In this document: positions 34,785 through 46,250 of the stretch, one piece after another
How the letters are laid out: every line of letters begins with the position of its first letter
How positions within the stretch are numbered: position 1 is the first letter of the stretch
DNA from: Mytilus galloprovincialis
Lineage: Eukaryota > Mollusca > Bivalvia > Mytilida > Mytilidae
Direction of reading: 5' to 3'
NCBI RefSeq assembly: GCF_965363235.1
Contig: NC_134847.1
Span: forward strand, 74,158,268 to 74,222,267
Length of the DNA stretch: 64,000 nucleotides
Translations under genes and position numbers: made by a program
The notes under the pieces: model-generated
Seen by the model: only the letters and a program-made list of their open reading frames with translations
Told to the model about the DNA's origin: nothing
The model's database searches: none

Positions 34785-35285
34785 AAAGAGATGTGGTATA
34801 TTTGCCGATAAGACAACTATCCATCCAAGTTCAAATGAGGTGGATGTAAGCAAACATAGTGAACCACATGACCTTCACCAATGAGAAAAGCCCATAACGG
34901 ATAGTCTAATAAAAGAGGGCCCGACATTTAAATCATTATGAAACAATTCTATTGAGAAAACTGACGGCACAATTTTAACAGATCAATTTATGAAAAACAA
35001 AAGTGGCAGATAGGAATCAACGACAACCACTGAACTACGGGCTTCTGACTTGCAGCAGGCATTTATAACATGTGGCGGGGTTAAACATGTTAGTGAGAGC
35101 ACATAACACCCCTTTCCTCGGATAGTGGTGTTACAGAACAGCATTAGAACAAACTATAAAAATCAGCTGAAAAATTGCTTACCTCATCTGATCAATACCA
35201 AGCAGAAAAACCCAGACCAGACATGACCGGGTATTTATACATTCCTTACAACAAATAGACACATAAAAGATCTGGGAGTAGTCAC
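34785..35285 (+). repeat. Repeat family A, near-complete copy
   Basis: It starts AGATGTGGTATATTTGCCGA and carries AAAGCCCATAACGGATAGTC, the ACGACAACCACTGAACTACG block and TGTGGCGGGGTTAAACATGT. It is colinear with the 5.9 kb copy. Confidence 0.8.
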
Positions 35286-36577
35286 AGTTACTGGCAGCTA
35301 GTTAAAAGCCAATAACAACTAATAAAAGAAATCATGTATCAATTAATACACATTCGACATCCAATGGATTTACTGTAAAGACGTCATTAACAGTCATAAA
35401 AAAACACGACATTGAGCAATGCCAAAATATACATATCAACAGATTGTAGTACCGTGAAAGTATATATGTGTATAAAAATACTATTTAGCATAGTTCTAAT
35501 TTACGGATAACAAAATCGATATTTTTACCAATAACAACAATATTCAAAGGTCTGAAATTTAAGGATGGGGATATTCGATGTGGGAATATTTTTGAAGTGA
35601 ACTAGCCCGATATAAACGTTTGAGAGAGGTAAATATAAAAATACACTACACCAGATAAATATCAAAGTTTTGAAAGTAGAAATTATAATTCTTATATGAT
35701 TTGCGTATCTATATATACTTGAATGGGATTGATCTGTAAGCAATTGTTGCTATAGTTTACACTTCGATAACCCATGTTGCCTTAACTACCTCCATAACAT
35801 TCACCGTGATCTATTTATGCGCACTATAAATGCATGAAATCTAGAGATTCTAAGCAAATTGAGATTTAAAAAAAAATACACAACTGTATTTTTTTAATGC
35901 ATGAAATAATGCATTAATTAAGCCTGTAACATTTTTGAATTTGAATTAAAATAATATTCCGCGAAATATGATGAATGATGTTGGCGCTTTAATGTCTTGG
36001 CAGAACATGACTTCATACGATTGAAAACTCTCATGCTGAATATCATTCCCTAACTTGTACGCTTCAAATTCAGATAAAATCATATTAAAATGAAGTTTTT
36101 GAGGCAGGTGCTTTTTCATTCCATATTCTATTGCGTTAATCGAACATTTATGAATTTCAGAAATTCAATATGGCGGATCACTACCTAGAAACGAAATGTC
36201 ACTTGCGCATGTGATTGCAAATAGTGGCCTTTGAACAAAAATTGTAAACCATAAATTGTAAATCTTTGTCTTAAGAATTATAAGGACGAAACCCGTTTTT
36301 TCTAAAGGTTATTGACGTGTAAACTGTGTCGCTTACTCAAAAACTGAACCCCCCAGTTAATCACCCTACTCTACACACCAATAACCTCTAGCAAAAATGT
36401 GTTTAATCATATAATAAACATTTGAGAAAAGGTAATTATCAAAGGCTATAACAGACCAATAATAAAGTTTGGAAAAAAATACAATATTATTTTTTGGAAG
36501 CAGTAAATCATCAAAACAAACCAGCATAAAAATTTGGAAAAGTAAAGCAGTATAAATGTTTAAGAGAGATAAATAAA
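35286..36577. other. Intergenic, nothing recognised
   Basis: AT-rich; no supported feature. Confidence 0.4.
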
Positions 36578-36581
36578 CTAG

Positions 36582-36597
36582 AGGCTCTAAAGAGCCT
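36582..36597. repeat. 5' hairpin of the 502-base-unit element
   Basis: AGGCTC TAAA GAGCCT is a perfect 6-base-pair stem with a 4-base loop at the element's left end. Confidence 0.6.
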
Positions 36598-39500
36598 GTG
36601 TCGCTCACCTTGGTCTATGTGTATATCAAACAAAGGACACAAATGGATTCATGACAAAATTGTATTTTGGTGATGGTGATGTGTTTGAAGTTCTTACTTT
36701 ACTGAACGATTTTGCTTCTTACAATTATATCTATAATGAACTTTGCCCATTAGTAACAGAGAACTATATTTGGTAAAAATTTACATAAATTTACCAAATT
36801 AATGAAAATTGTTAAAAATTGACTATAAAGGGCAATAACTCCTTAAGAGGTCAATTGACCATTTAGGTCATGTTGACTTATTTGTAGATCTTACTTTGCT
36901 GAACATTATTGCTGTTTACAGTTTATCGCTATCTATAATAGTATTCAAGATAACCAAAAACGGCAAAATTTCTTTAAAAATTACCAATTGGAGGGCAGCA
37001 ACCCAACAACCAGTTGTCCAATTTATCTGAAAAATTCAGGGCAGATAAATATTGACTTGATTAACAATTTAACTTCATGTCAGATTTGCTCTAAATGCTT
37101 TGGTTTCATAGTTATAAGCCAAAAACTGCATTTTACCCCTATGTTCTATTTTTAGCCGTGGCGGCCATCTTGGTTGAATGGCCAGGTCATCGGACACATT
37201 TTTCAAACTAGATACCCCAAAGATGATTGTGGCCTAGTAGTTTAAGTGGAGATTTTGTAAAAGATTACTTAGATTTATGAAAAATGGTTAAAAATTGACT
37301 ATAAAGGGCAATAACTCCTAAAGGGGTCAACTGACCATTTCGGTCATGTTGACTTATTTGTAAATCTAACTTTGCTGAACATTATTGATGTTTACAGTTT
37401 ATCTCTATCTATAATAATATTCAAGATAATAACCAAAAACAGCAAAATTTCCTCAAAATTACCAATTCAGGGGCAGCAACCCAACAACGGGTTGACTGAT
37501 TCAACTGAAAATTTCAGGGCAGATAGATCTTGACCTGATAAACATTTTTATCCCGTCAGATTTCCTCAAAATGCTTTGGTTTTTGAGTTATAAGCCAAAA
37601 ACTGCATTTTATCCCTATGTTCTATTTTTAGCTGTGGCGTCCATCTTAGTTGGTTGACCAGGTCACGCCACACATTTTTTTAACAAGATACCCCAAAGAT
37701 GATTGTGGCCAAGTTTGGATTTATTTGGCCCAGTAGTTTCAGAGGAGAAGATTTTGGTAAAAGATCACTTTAATTTACGAAAAATGGTTAAAAATTGACT
37801 ATAAAGGGCAATAACTCCTAAACGGGTCAACTGACAATTTTGTTTATGTTGACTTATTTGTAGATCTTACTTTGCTGAACATTATTGATGTTTACAGTTT
37901 ATCTCTATCTATAATAATATTCAAGATAATAACCAAAAACAGCAAAATTTCCTCAAAATTACCAATTCAGGGGCAGCAACCCAACAACCGATTGACCGAT
38001 TCATCTGAAAATTTCAGGGCAGATAGATCTTGACCTGATAAACATTTTTACCGCTTTCAGATTTCCTCAAAATGCTTTGGTTTTTGAGTTATAAGCCAAA
38101 AACTGCATTTTACCCCTATGTTCTATTTTTAGCCGTGGCGGCCATCTTTGTTGGTTGACCAGGTCACGCCACACATTTTTTTTTAACTAGATACCCCAAA
38201 GATGATTGTGGCCAAGTTTGGATTTATTTGGCCCAGTAGTTTCAGAGGAGAAGATTTTTGTAAAAGATCACTTTAATTTACGAAAAATGGTTAAAAATTG
38301 ACTATAAAGGGCAATAACTCCTAAACGGGTCAACTGACAATTTTGTTTATGTGGACTTATTTGTAGATCTTACTTTGCTGAACATTATTGATGTTTACAG
38401 TTTATCTCTATCTATAATAATATTCAAGATAATAACCAAAAACAGCAAAATTTCCTCAAAATTACCAATTCAGGGGCAGCAACCCAACAACGGGTTGACT
38501 GATTCAACTGAAAATTTCAGGGCAGATAGATCTTGACCTGATAAACATTTTTATCCCGTCAGATTTCCTCAAAATGCTTTGGTTTTTGAGTTATAAGCCA
38601 AAAACTGCATTTTATCCCTATGTTCTATTTTTAGCTGTGGCGTCCATCTTAGTTGGTTGACCAGGTCACGCCACACATTTTTTAAACTAGATACCCCAAA
38701 GATGATTGTGGCCAAGTTTGGATTTATTTGGCCCAGTAGTTTCAGAGGAGAAGATTTTTGTAAAAGATCACTTTAATTTACGAAAAATGGTTAAAAATTG
38801 ACTATAAAGGGCAATAACTCCTAAACGGGTCAACTGACAATTTTGTTTATGTTGACTTATTTGTAGATCTTACTTTGCTGAACATTATTGATGTTTACAG
38901 TTTATCTCTATCTATAATAATATTCAAGATAATAACCAAAAACAGCAAAATTTCCTCAAAATTACCAATTCAGGGGCAGCAACCCAACAACCGATTGACC
39001 GATTCATCTGAAAATTTCAGGGCAGATAGATCTTGACCTGATAAACATTTTTACCCCTGTCAGATTTCCTCAAAATGCTTTGGTTTTTGAGTTATAAGCC
39101 AAAAACTGCATTTTACCCCTATGTTCTATTTTTAGCCGTGGCGGCCATCTTTGTTGGTTGACCAGGTCACGCCACACATTTTTTTTTAACTAGATACCCC
39201 AAAGATGATTGTGGCCAAGTTTGGATTTATTTGGCCCAGTAGTTTCAGAGGAGAAGATTTTTGTAAAAGATCACTTTAATTTACGAAAAATGGTTAAAAA
39301 TTGACTATAAAGGGCAATAACTCCTAAACGGGTCAACTGACAATTTTGTTTATGCGGACTTATTTGTAGATCTTACTTTGCTGAACATTATTGATGTTTA
39401 CAGTTTATCTCTATCTATAATAATATTCAAGATAATAACCAAAAACAGCAAAATTTCCTCAAAATTACCAATTCAGGGGCAGCAACCCAACAACCGATTG

Positions 39501-41335
39501 ACCGATTCATCTGAAAATTTCAGGGCAGATAGATCTTGACCTGATAAACATTTTCAACCCATGTCAGATTTCCTCAAAATGCTTTGGTTTTTGAGTTATA
39601 AGCCAAAAACTGCATTTTACCCCTATGTTCTATTTTTAGCCGTGGCGGCCATCTTTGTTAGTTGACCAGGTCACGCCACACATTTTTTTTAACTAGATAC
39701 CCCAAAGATGATTGTGGCCAAGTTTGGATTAATTTGGCCCAGTAGTTTCAGAGGAGAAGATTTTTGTAAAAGATTACTTTAATTTACGAAAAATGGTTAA
39801 AAATTGACTATAAAGGGCAATAACTCCTAAACGGGTCAACTGACCATTTTGGTCATGTTGACTTATTTGTAAATCTAACTTTGCTGAACATTATTGCTGT
39901 TTACAGTTTATCTCTATCTATAATAATATTCAAGATAATAACCAAAAACAGCAAAATTTCCTCAAAATTACCAATTCAGGGGCAGCAACCCAACAACCGA
40001 TTGACCGATTCATCTGAAAATTTCAGGGCAGATAGATCTTGACCTGATAAACATTTTTATCCCGTCAGATTTCCTCAAAATGCTTTGGTTTTTGAGTTAT
40101 AAGCCAAAAACTGCATTTTACCCCTATGTTCTATTTTTAGCCGTGGCGGCCATCTTTGTTGGTTGACCAGGTCACGCCACACATTTTTTTTTAACTAGAT
40201 ACCCCAAAGATGATTGTGGCCAAGTTTGGATTTATTTGGCCCAGTAGTTTCAGAGGAGAAGATTTTTGTAAAAGATCACTTTAATTTACGAAAAATGGTT
40301 AAAAATTGACTATAAAGGGCAATAACTCCTAAACGGGTCAACTGACAATTTTGTTTATGCGGACTTATTTGTAGATCTTACTTTGCTGAACATTATTGAT
40401 GTTTACAGTTTATCTCTATCTATAATAATATTCAAGATAATAACCAAAAACAGCAAAATTTCCTCAAAATTACCAATTCAGGGGCAGCAACCCAACAACC
40501 GATTGACCGATTCATCTGAAAATTTCAGGGCAGATAGATCTTGACCTGATAAACATTTTCAACCATGTCAGATTTCCTCAAAATGCTTTGGTTTTTGAGT
40601 TATAAGCCAAAAACTGCATTTTACCCCTATGTTCTATTTTTAGCCGTGGCGGCCATCTTTGATAGTTGACCAGGTCACGCCACACATTTTTTTTAACTAG
40701 ATACCCCAAAGATGATTGTGGCCAAGTTTGGATTAATTTGGCCCAGTAGTTTCAGAGGAGAAGATTTTTGTAAAAGATTACTTTAATTTACGAAAAATGG
40801 TTAAAAATTGACTATAAAGGGCAATAACTCCTAAACGGGTCAACTGACCATTTTGGTCATGTTGACTTATTTGTAAATCTAACTTTGCTGAACATTATTG
40901 CTGTTTACAGTTTATCTCTATCTATAATAATATTCAAGATAATAACCAAAAACAGCAAAATTTCCTCAAAATTACCAATTCAGGGGCAGCAACCCAACAA
41001 CCGATTGACCGATTCATCTGAAAATTTCAGGGCAGATAGATCTTGACCTGATAAACATTTTTACCCCCATGTCAGATTTGCTCTAAATGCTTTGGTTTTT
41101 GAGTTATAAGCCAAAAACTGCATTTTACCCCTATGTTCTATTTTAAGCCGTGGCGGCCATTTTGGTTGGTTGACCGGGTCACGCCACACATTTTTTAAAC
41201 TAGATATCCAAATGATGATTGTGGCCAAGTTTGGTTTGATTTGGCTCAGTAGTTTCAGAGAAGATTTTTGTAAAAGCTAACGCCGGACGACGACGGACGC
41301 CGGACGACGGACGCCGGACGCAAAGTGATGAGAAA

Positions 41336-41366
41336 AGCTCACTTGGCCCTGTGGGCCAGGTGAGCT
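41336..41366. repeat. 3' hairpin of the 502-base-unit element
   Basis: AGCTCACTTGGCCC TGT GGGCCAGGTGAGCT forms a nearly perfect 14-base-pair stem, followed by AAAAATA. A worn version ends the related copy at 52771-52801. Confidence 0.8.
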
Positions 41367-41370
41367 AAAA

Positions 41371-42614
41371 ATAGCGAGATTTTGAATATTTAGTATTAAA
41401 AAAGTGCGCTTCTTTAAATTGTATTTTTTTTTATTATATGAGGGTGATAGGAGCATTATGCATGAATTGCAAAAAATGAGTTGGCATTACCGATCAACTA
41501 CAACGAAATTAGATTAACATACATCTGACCATGTATGTTTGTTTGTGTGTGTTGGTGTCTCTCTCACATTAAGAGACATATGATATATATCTTAGCTACC
41601 AATTACTTGCATTGGAGGAAGCTAGAGGAGGAATTTGACAATCATCAACAATTAAGTTCGGAGTCGAGCACATTTCGTCAGAAGCGTAGTTCAAAATTTC
41701 GACCAAAATTTGAAAGGCTAACGATTATTGTATATAATTTAATTGAAAATCACTTCTTTCCTATTCAATATTCGGTAAATACACGATTGCAGAGTACAGA
41801 ACGTGCTATACAAAACCCCAGTCATTAGTAAATCATTAGCCTGGTAGCTTTGAAATTACATAACGTGAAAGCAAACTGCAAATATCTAAGGCATTGAATT
41901 TGACAAATTATGACAGTAATAAGCTGTGTAGTGTATAGGATATAATACAGACAAAACCATATACAGTTTTTTTTTCAAATTAAAAGATTTCACCTTGGCC
42001 TTGTACATGTAAGGGTAACTTGTTACAGTGGTGGTGGTGCTAGTGGTGGTGTTGGCGATTCGCAGCTAAGCTGTGACGCATCGTACTGGAATGAAAATGA
42101 AAATTTTGAACACACACGATATGTAATGTTATAAATTTTTCCACATCGCTTAATGGCTACAGTGCTCTGACGTCCATAGGCAACTCAAACTATACAAATA
42201 ATTCTAACATATAGTTTTATTTTTATCTAAACTGACTTGTACGATTTCCCCTATTTTTGTATATACGCACTGATAATAATATTCCACTTTATTTCATAGT
42301 TTTTACCGGCTTGTTTTTTTTTTGTGTTTGAGCAAAATCATGTATTTTATAACTAATATTTCAATTTCAGTGTTACATGTGATAGTCAAATTTTGAATAT
42401 TAAAAGATGATAAGCAGAACATACTAAAAATAACTCTCAATGTCTGTAACATAAAAGTAAAAAGTAGAAAATTTTATACGAAATATACAAGTTATAAAAA
42501 ATATATAGGGACTCATGAACAGAATGGAACAGGAACGATAATCTTTGTTTGGTAAATGTAGATTTTAGAACAAGGTCATTTGTTGAAGAACCGTCATAAA
42601 AACAGATCATCGTC
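41371..42614. other. Intergenic, nothing recognised
   Basis: A 97-codon frame at 41535-41828 has no recognisable motif and composition like its surroundings, so it is not called. A short GTG-rich patch lies near 42030. Confidence 0.4.
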
Positions 42615-42830
42615 TGATACGATGCTTTTTGTCCGCAAATTGCTTTTTGTCCGCTTTTGCTTTTTGTCCGATAATTTTGCTTTTTGTCCGACACTTTTGC
42701 TTTTTGTCCGTTGCTTTTTGTCCGTTTTGCTTTTTGTCCGATTGTTTTGCTTTTTGTCCGACACTTTTGCTTTTTGTCCGTTGCTTTTGGTCCGTTTTGC
42801 TTTTTGTACGCTGATTTTGCTTTATGTCCG
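42615..42830 (+). repeat. GCTTTTTGTCCG minisatellite, forward copy
   Basis: About twelve units of GCTTTTTGTCCG are separated by short variable links (ATAATTTT, ACACTTTT, TT). It starts after TGATACGAT. The inverted copy at 52806-53062 has the same start and the same order of links. Open frames here are repeat artefacts. Confidence 0.9.
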
Positions 42831-42929
42831 ATATAAAAACGTGTATATTTTTGCAGGTTTTATTTTGAACTTCGAAAAATCATCATTAGGGTATCTTATT
42901 TAAAAAGAAATATGCCTGATTTATACCTC

Positions 42930-43750
42930 GCCTACCAACCAAGATGGCCAACATGACTGAAATAGAACATACGGGGTAAAATTAAAGTTTTGTCTATTAT
43001 TCTGAAAACCATTAAAAAGAGAGAAAATCTGACAGCAGGATGTTGAGCTCTACCAATTTTCAAAACTGTCAGATGACGTCCAAAATTGGTTTCCATTCTT
43101 TAACTATAGTTCGCCCCAAACCAATGTTATGGAACTAAAACGCAATGCTTATTACCACACATCCCAGATCAAGTTTGAATTTTGATGGCGTCACTTTTAC
43201 TGCTCTAGAGTTTGGAAATGGAAAAACTGCTGAACTTTTTATATCCGTTCTTTAACTGCAGTTTGCCTTAAAAAAATGGCATGGAACTTATATGTAATGA
43301 GTATACCACAAAACACAGGTCAAGTATGAATTTTGATGACCTCACTTTTCCTCTTATGTCCTATATAAATGGGAAAAATACTGACTTTATCGTTTGTGTT
43401 TCTTAACTTAATATAAAAAAGAAGTATGGTATGATTGCCAATGAGACAACTCTCCACATGAGACTGAATGACACAGGAATTAACAACAATAGGTCACCGT
43501 ACGGCCTTCAACAATGAGCAAAGCCCATACCGCATAGTCAGCTATAAAAGGCCTCGAAATGACAATGTAAAACAGTTCAAACGAGAAAACTAACGGCCTC
43601 AAGCAAATTTTATGAAACTTATACACAATACTTATTACAACAGAAGTTAGATCAAGAACAAATGTGGGTAGTGTCACTTTTGTCGTTATCAAGTTATGTC
43701 CCTTTCTAAAGTAATATGCGAGCGGGGGCATTATCTGTGTCCCATGGACT
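42930..43750. repeat. Worn tandem units of about 165 bases
   Basis: Units around 43080, 43246 and 43395/43600 share TTCTTTAACTRYAGTTYGCC, ATGGAACT, CAAGT(T/A)TGAATTTTGATG and CACTTTT. The third unit is split by a family A repeat. At 42930-42985 a reverse piece resembles the 502-base-unit family (ACCAAGATGGCC ... ATAGAACAT). Confidence 0.6.
43412..43600 (+). repeat. Repeat family A head, inserted in the tandem units
   Basis: GAAGTATGGTATGATTGCC, GGTCACCGTACGGCCTTCAA and CATACCGCATAGTCAGC are all present; it ends after the AACGGCC block. The interrupted unit resumes at once on the right. Confidence 0.75.
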
Positions 43751-43967
43751 CATTTCCCATTTTTTAATATAGGATTAATTGCCCTAAAATGACAAATTGT
43801 TTTGCCTACTATCTTGAAAATTATAATAGATACAGAAAAACTTAATGGTGATCAGCAAGGTCAGTTCTACAAATGAGACAACATGATTGAAATCGTTAAT
43901 CGATTCCTTAATACAGATAATGTCCATTGATGATGATTTTGACTATTTTTTTGACTATTTTTTTTTG

Positions 43968-43998
43968 GCGGGAGGGGGGGGGGGGAGGGAGGGCTTTT
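43968..43998 (+). repeat. G-rich tract between T runs
   Basis: GGCGGGAGG, a run of about twelve G and GAGGGAGGGC give at least four G runs, so a G-quadruplex is possible. Confidence 0.6.
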
Positions 43999-44989
43999 TT
44001 TTTTTATCTTATATCTTGGATTGTAAATAACAAGAAAGCTTAAGGTCTAATTTTAAATCATTGTAACAAAATTCAACTGATAAATATTAATATTTTTACA
44101 AACGTAGATTTTATTTGTTTGATTTTTAATGTTTTTAAATTGGCATTTTTAGGGGACATAGTGCATTTTCTGAAAGAATATACATGAACTTTTGCTATCT
44201 TAAATTTTAGCAGGAAAAAACGCACGGTGACCCTATTGTATCTATTGATATTCTCAAAGCATTTTTCTTAAAGCTATCTTCTCGCATTTTGTTTTCAATT
44301 CTATAATTTAGATTAGCTTCTGATCACATAATGCTGTTTTTCTCCGTATAATCCATACAAATACCGCGCTGAAGTACGTCCACTATTCATTTTCCATTAT
44401 TCAAAATTCAATAATGAATAATGAAATAGTTCATTATTCACTATTCAACGTTAAGTGTTGAATAATGAAAAATGAAATAGTTTAAATTTCAGGATTCAAA
44501 TTGAAAAGTGAATAATGAAATAGAATTATATTTTTTGACTGTGACACTATATATATCCCGTATTTCATAATTCGTCATTTTCGAATGATCTAACTAATTT
44601 AAACAATTTTGTAAGAAATGAATCAAAACACTATGTGAAATAATGCCGGATCTTTTTAATTTATTTATTTTGTTTCGAAGGATAAACTAATGGGTTTTCC
44701 TAACTATTTTTAACAGAAATTCCTTGGTTTAATGTATGAGGGGGGACAAGGGGGGTCCCAATAACAGCAAAACAGCAAATTGATTTGGCTTATAACAGAT
44801 AACAAGGAATTAAAATGGACAAAAACAGATAACAGTAAATGAAATATTAAAATAAGTTGAGTCCTTGACAAATCCAGTATTTCTTATTACGGGTATAATC
44901 CTTTGTAATGAATTCCATTTTCTATGAACATGGTTTTTAAAATTATGTATCTAGATATGTATTTGGTATATTCTTGTCCGTCTGTCGTC

Positions 44990-45545
44990 AAAATGTCGGA
45001 CATTAACTCAAACACTCTTTAAACAATTTACATAAAACTTTGGTAAATTGTTTATATCTATTGACGTGAGCTCCCTATCGTTTTTTATAAATTTTAGATT
45101 TTAAGTTTCTGAGTAATGGGGTTTTATTCAATAAAAATGGTGTTTTTTTTTTCAGTTTTCTGATAATATCTCAAAAATCCTTTCACAAAATTGCAAGGAA
45201 TTTTGGTGAATTGTTTATATCTATTGACATGAGCTCCCTTTCAATTTTTATAAATTTTAGATTTTACTCCGGGGTTTTATTAATTAAAAAGGGGGGATTT
45301 TCTAGTTTTCAGACATTAACACAAAAACGTTTTCAGTAGTTCTCATGAAACTTTTCTGAATTGTTTATATCTATCGTTGTAAACAACCTTTCGATTTTTT
45401 TTCTTTCGATTTTATGTTACTCAGTTGGTTGATTCATTAAAAAAGATGGTATTTTCCAGTTTTCGGACAATAACTCAAAAATGTTTTCAGCAGTTCTCAT
45501 AAAAATTTGGTGTATTGCTTATATACATGATATATATTGACTGAT
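44990..45545 (+). repeat. About four worn tandem units of 150 bases
   Basis: Each unit has a CAGTTTTC(G/T)GA-like start, AACTCAAA or a variant, TTTGGT(G/A)AATTGTTTATATCTATTGA, and a TTTTATAAATTTTAGATTTTA block. Confidence 0.7.
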
Positions 45546-45884
45546 TTTTAAAAATATCTGATATGACATTGAGAAGTTATTGAATATTTCAATAAGGTGA
45601 CGGGCGTATCATGCGCTCATGGCGTAGCTATTTATTTGTTATAGTATACTTTTTTCAGCATTAATTTTTGTACAATTATAGAAACTCACACATGCTTGTA
45701 ATTTAAATAGTGAGTAATAAAATTGAGAATGAAAATGAGGAATATGTCAAAGAGACAAAAAAGATATCTAGTAAAAATTCAAGGGCAGTTATTGTATCAA
45801 AGTAGGTCCAATTGACATAGTTCTTGTGTTTGTTGCTACTAAAAAATGACATAAAAGAGTTTTAATATATATATATTCGGATTC

Positions 45885-46250
45885 TGACTTTTTTAAATCA
45901 GTGCCCATTTAATGAGGTGTGTGATTTTTTCTGAATAAGACCAATAGGCAAAGTTGTATATAGGGTAGAAAAATCAAAAGCCCCAATTATAAGCATGCAA
46001 TTTATCAAGTACCTCGAACCAATTTTGACACTCCAAAAGTAATTTATTCCACTATTTTCATAGGCCTTATTTGAACAATTTTTTATCAGGTTTTTGATTG
46101 TACCAGGTCTACTAATAAGTAGAATACATACTTTAGTAGTGGAACGATGGCTTGAAGACGAAATAACTCTTTGTTTGTAATGAGTTATGTGCAGCTTCGG
46201 CCTTGGACCCGGTACATGGTGGAACTTTCATTGTACAATGTATTTGGTTC
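45885..46250 (-). mobile_element. Penelope-like reverse transcriptase fragment
   Basis: On the minus strand it matches 50.58-50.98 kb of the Penelope-like element: GTGGAATAAATTACTTTTGG and GATTTTTCTACCCTATATAC are shared nearly base for base. It is an internal piece only, broken, and lies within the 44738-46622 element. Confidence 0.75.

Larger units (their letters stand above)
36578..41370 (+). mobile_element. Large repeat element with about nine 502-base internal tandem units and terminal hairpins
   Basis: The 5' end carries CTAGAGGCTCTAAAGAGCCT (a hairpin) and TCGCTCACCTTGG. The 3' end is a 31-base hairpin, and GCTCACCT occurs inverted at both ends. Between them a unit recurs about every 502 bases. 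Its landmarks are GATACCCCAAAGATGATTGT (near 37.21, 37.69, 38.19, 38.69, 39.19, 39.70, 40.20, 40.70 and, worn, 41.20 kb), GGGCAATAACTCCT, CAGGGGCAGCAACCC and GCGGCCATCTT. Near the 3' end is a GC-rich CGGACG block (41281-41325). No coding frame. A 3' piece of the same family lies at 52450-52803. Class unknown; terminal hairpins plus internal tandem units recall Helitron-like non-autonomous elements, but this is inference. Confidence 0.85.

Noticed and set aside
41535-41828. 97-codon open frame starting MFVCVCWCL
   Set aside because: No recognisable domain, no splice or promoter support, and composition like the flank.
42615-42830. CRISPR-like spaced repeat pattern
   Set aside because: Units are only 12 bases, links are short and recurring, and the surroundings are eukaryotic; it is a minisatellite.
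42580-42903. Frames of FCFLSD/LFVR repeats, here and at 52800-53102
   Set aside because: They are artefacts of the GCTTTTTGTCCG minisatellite.
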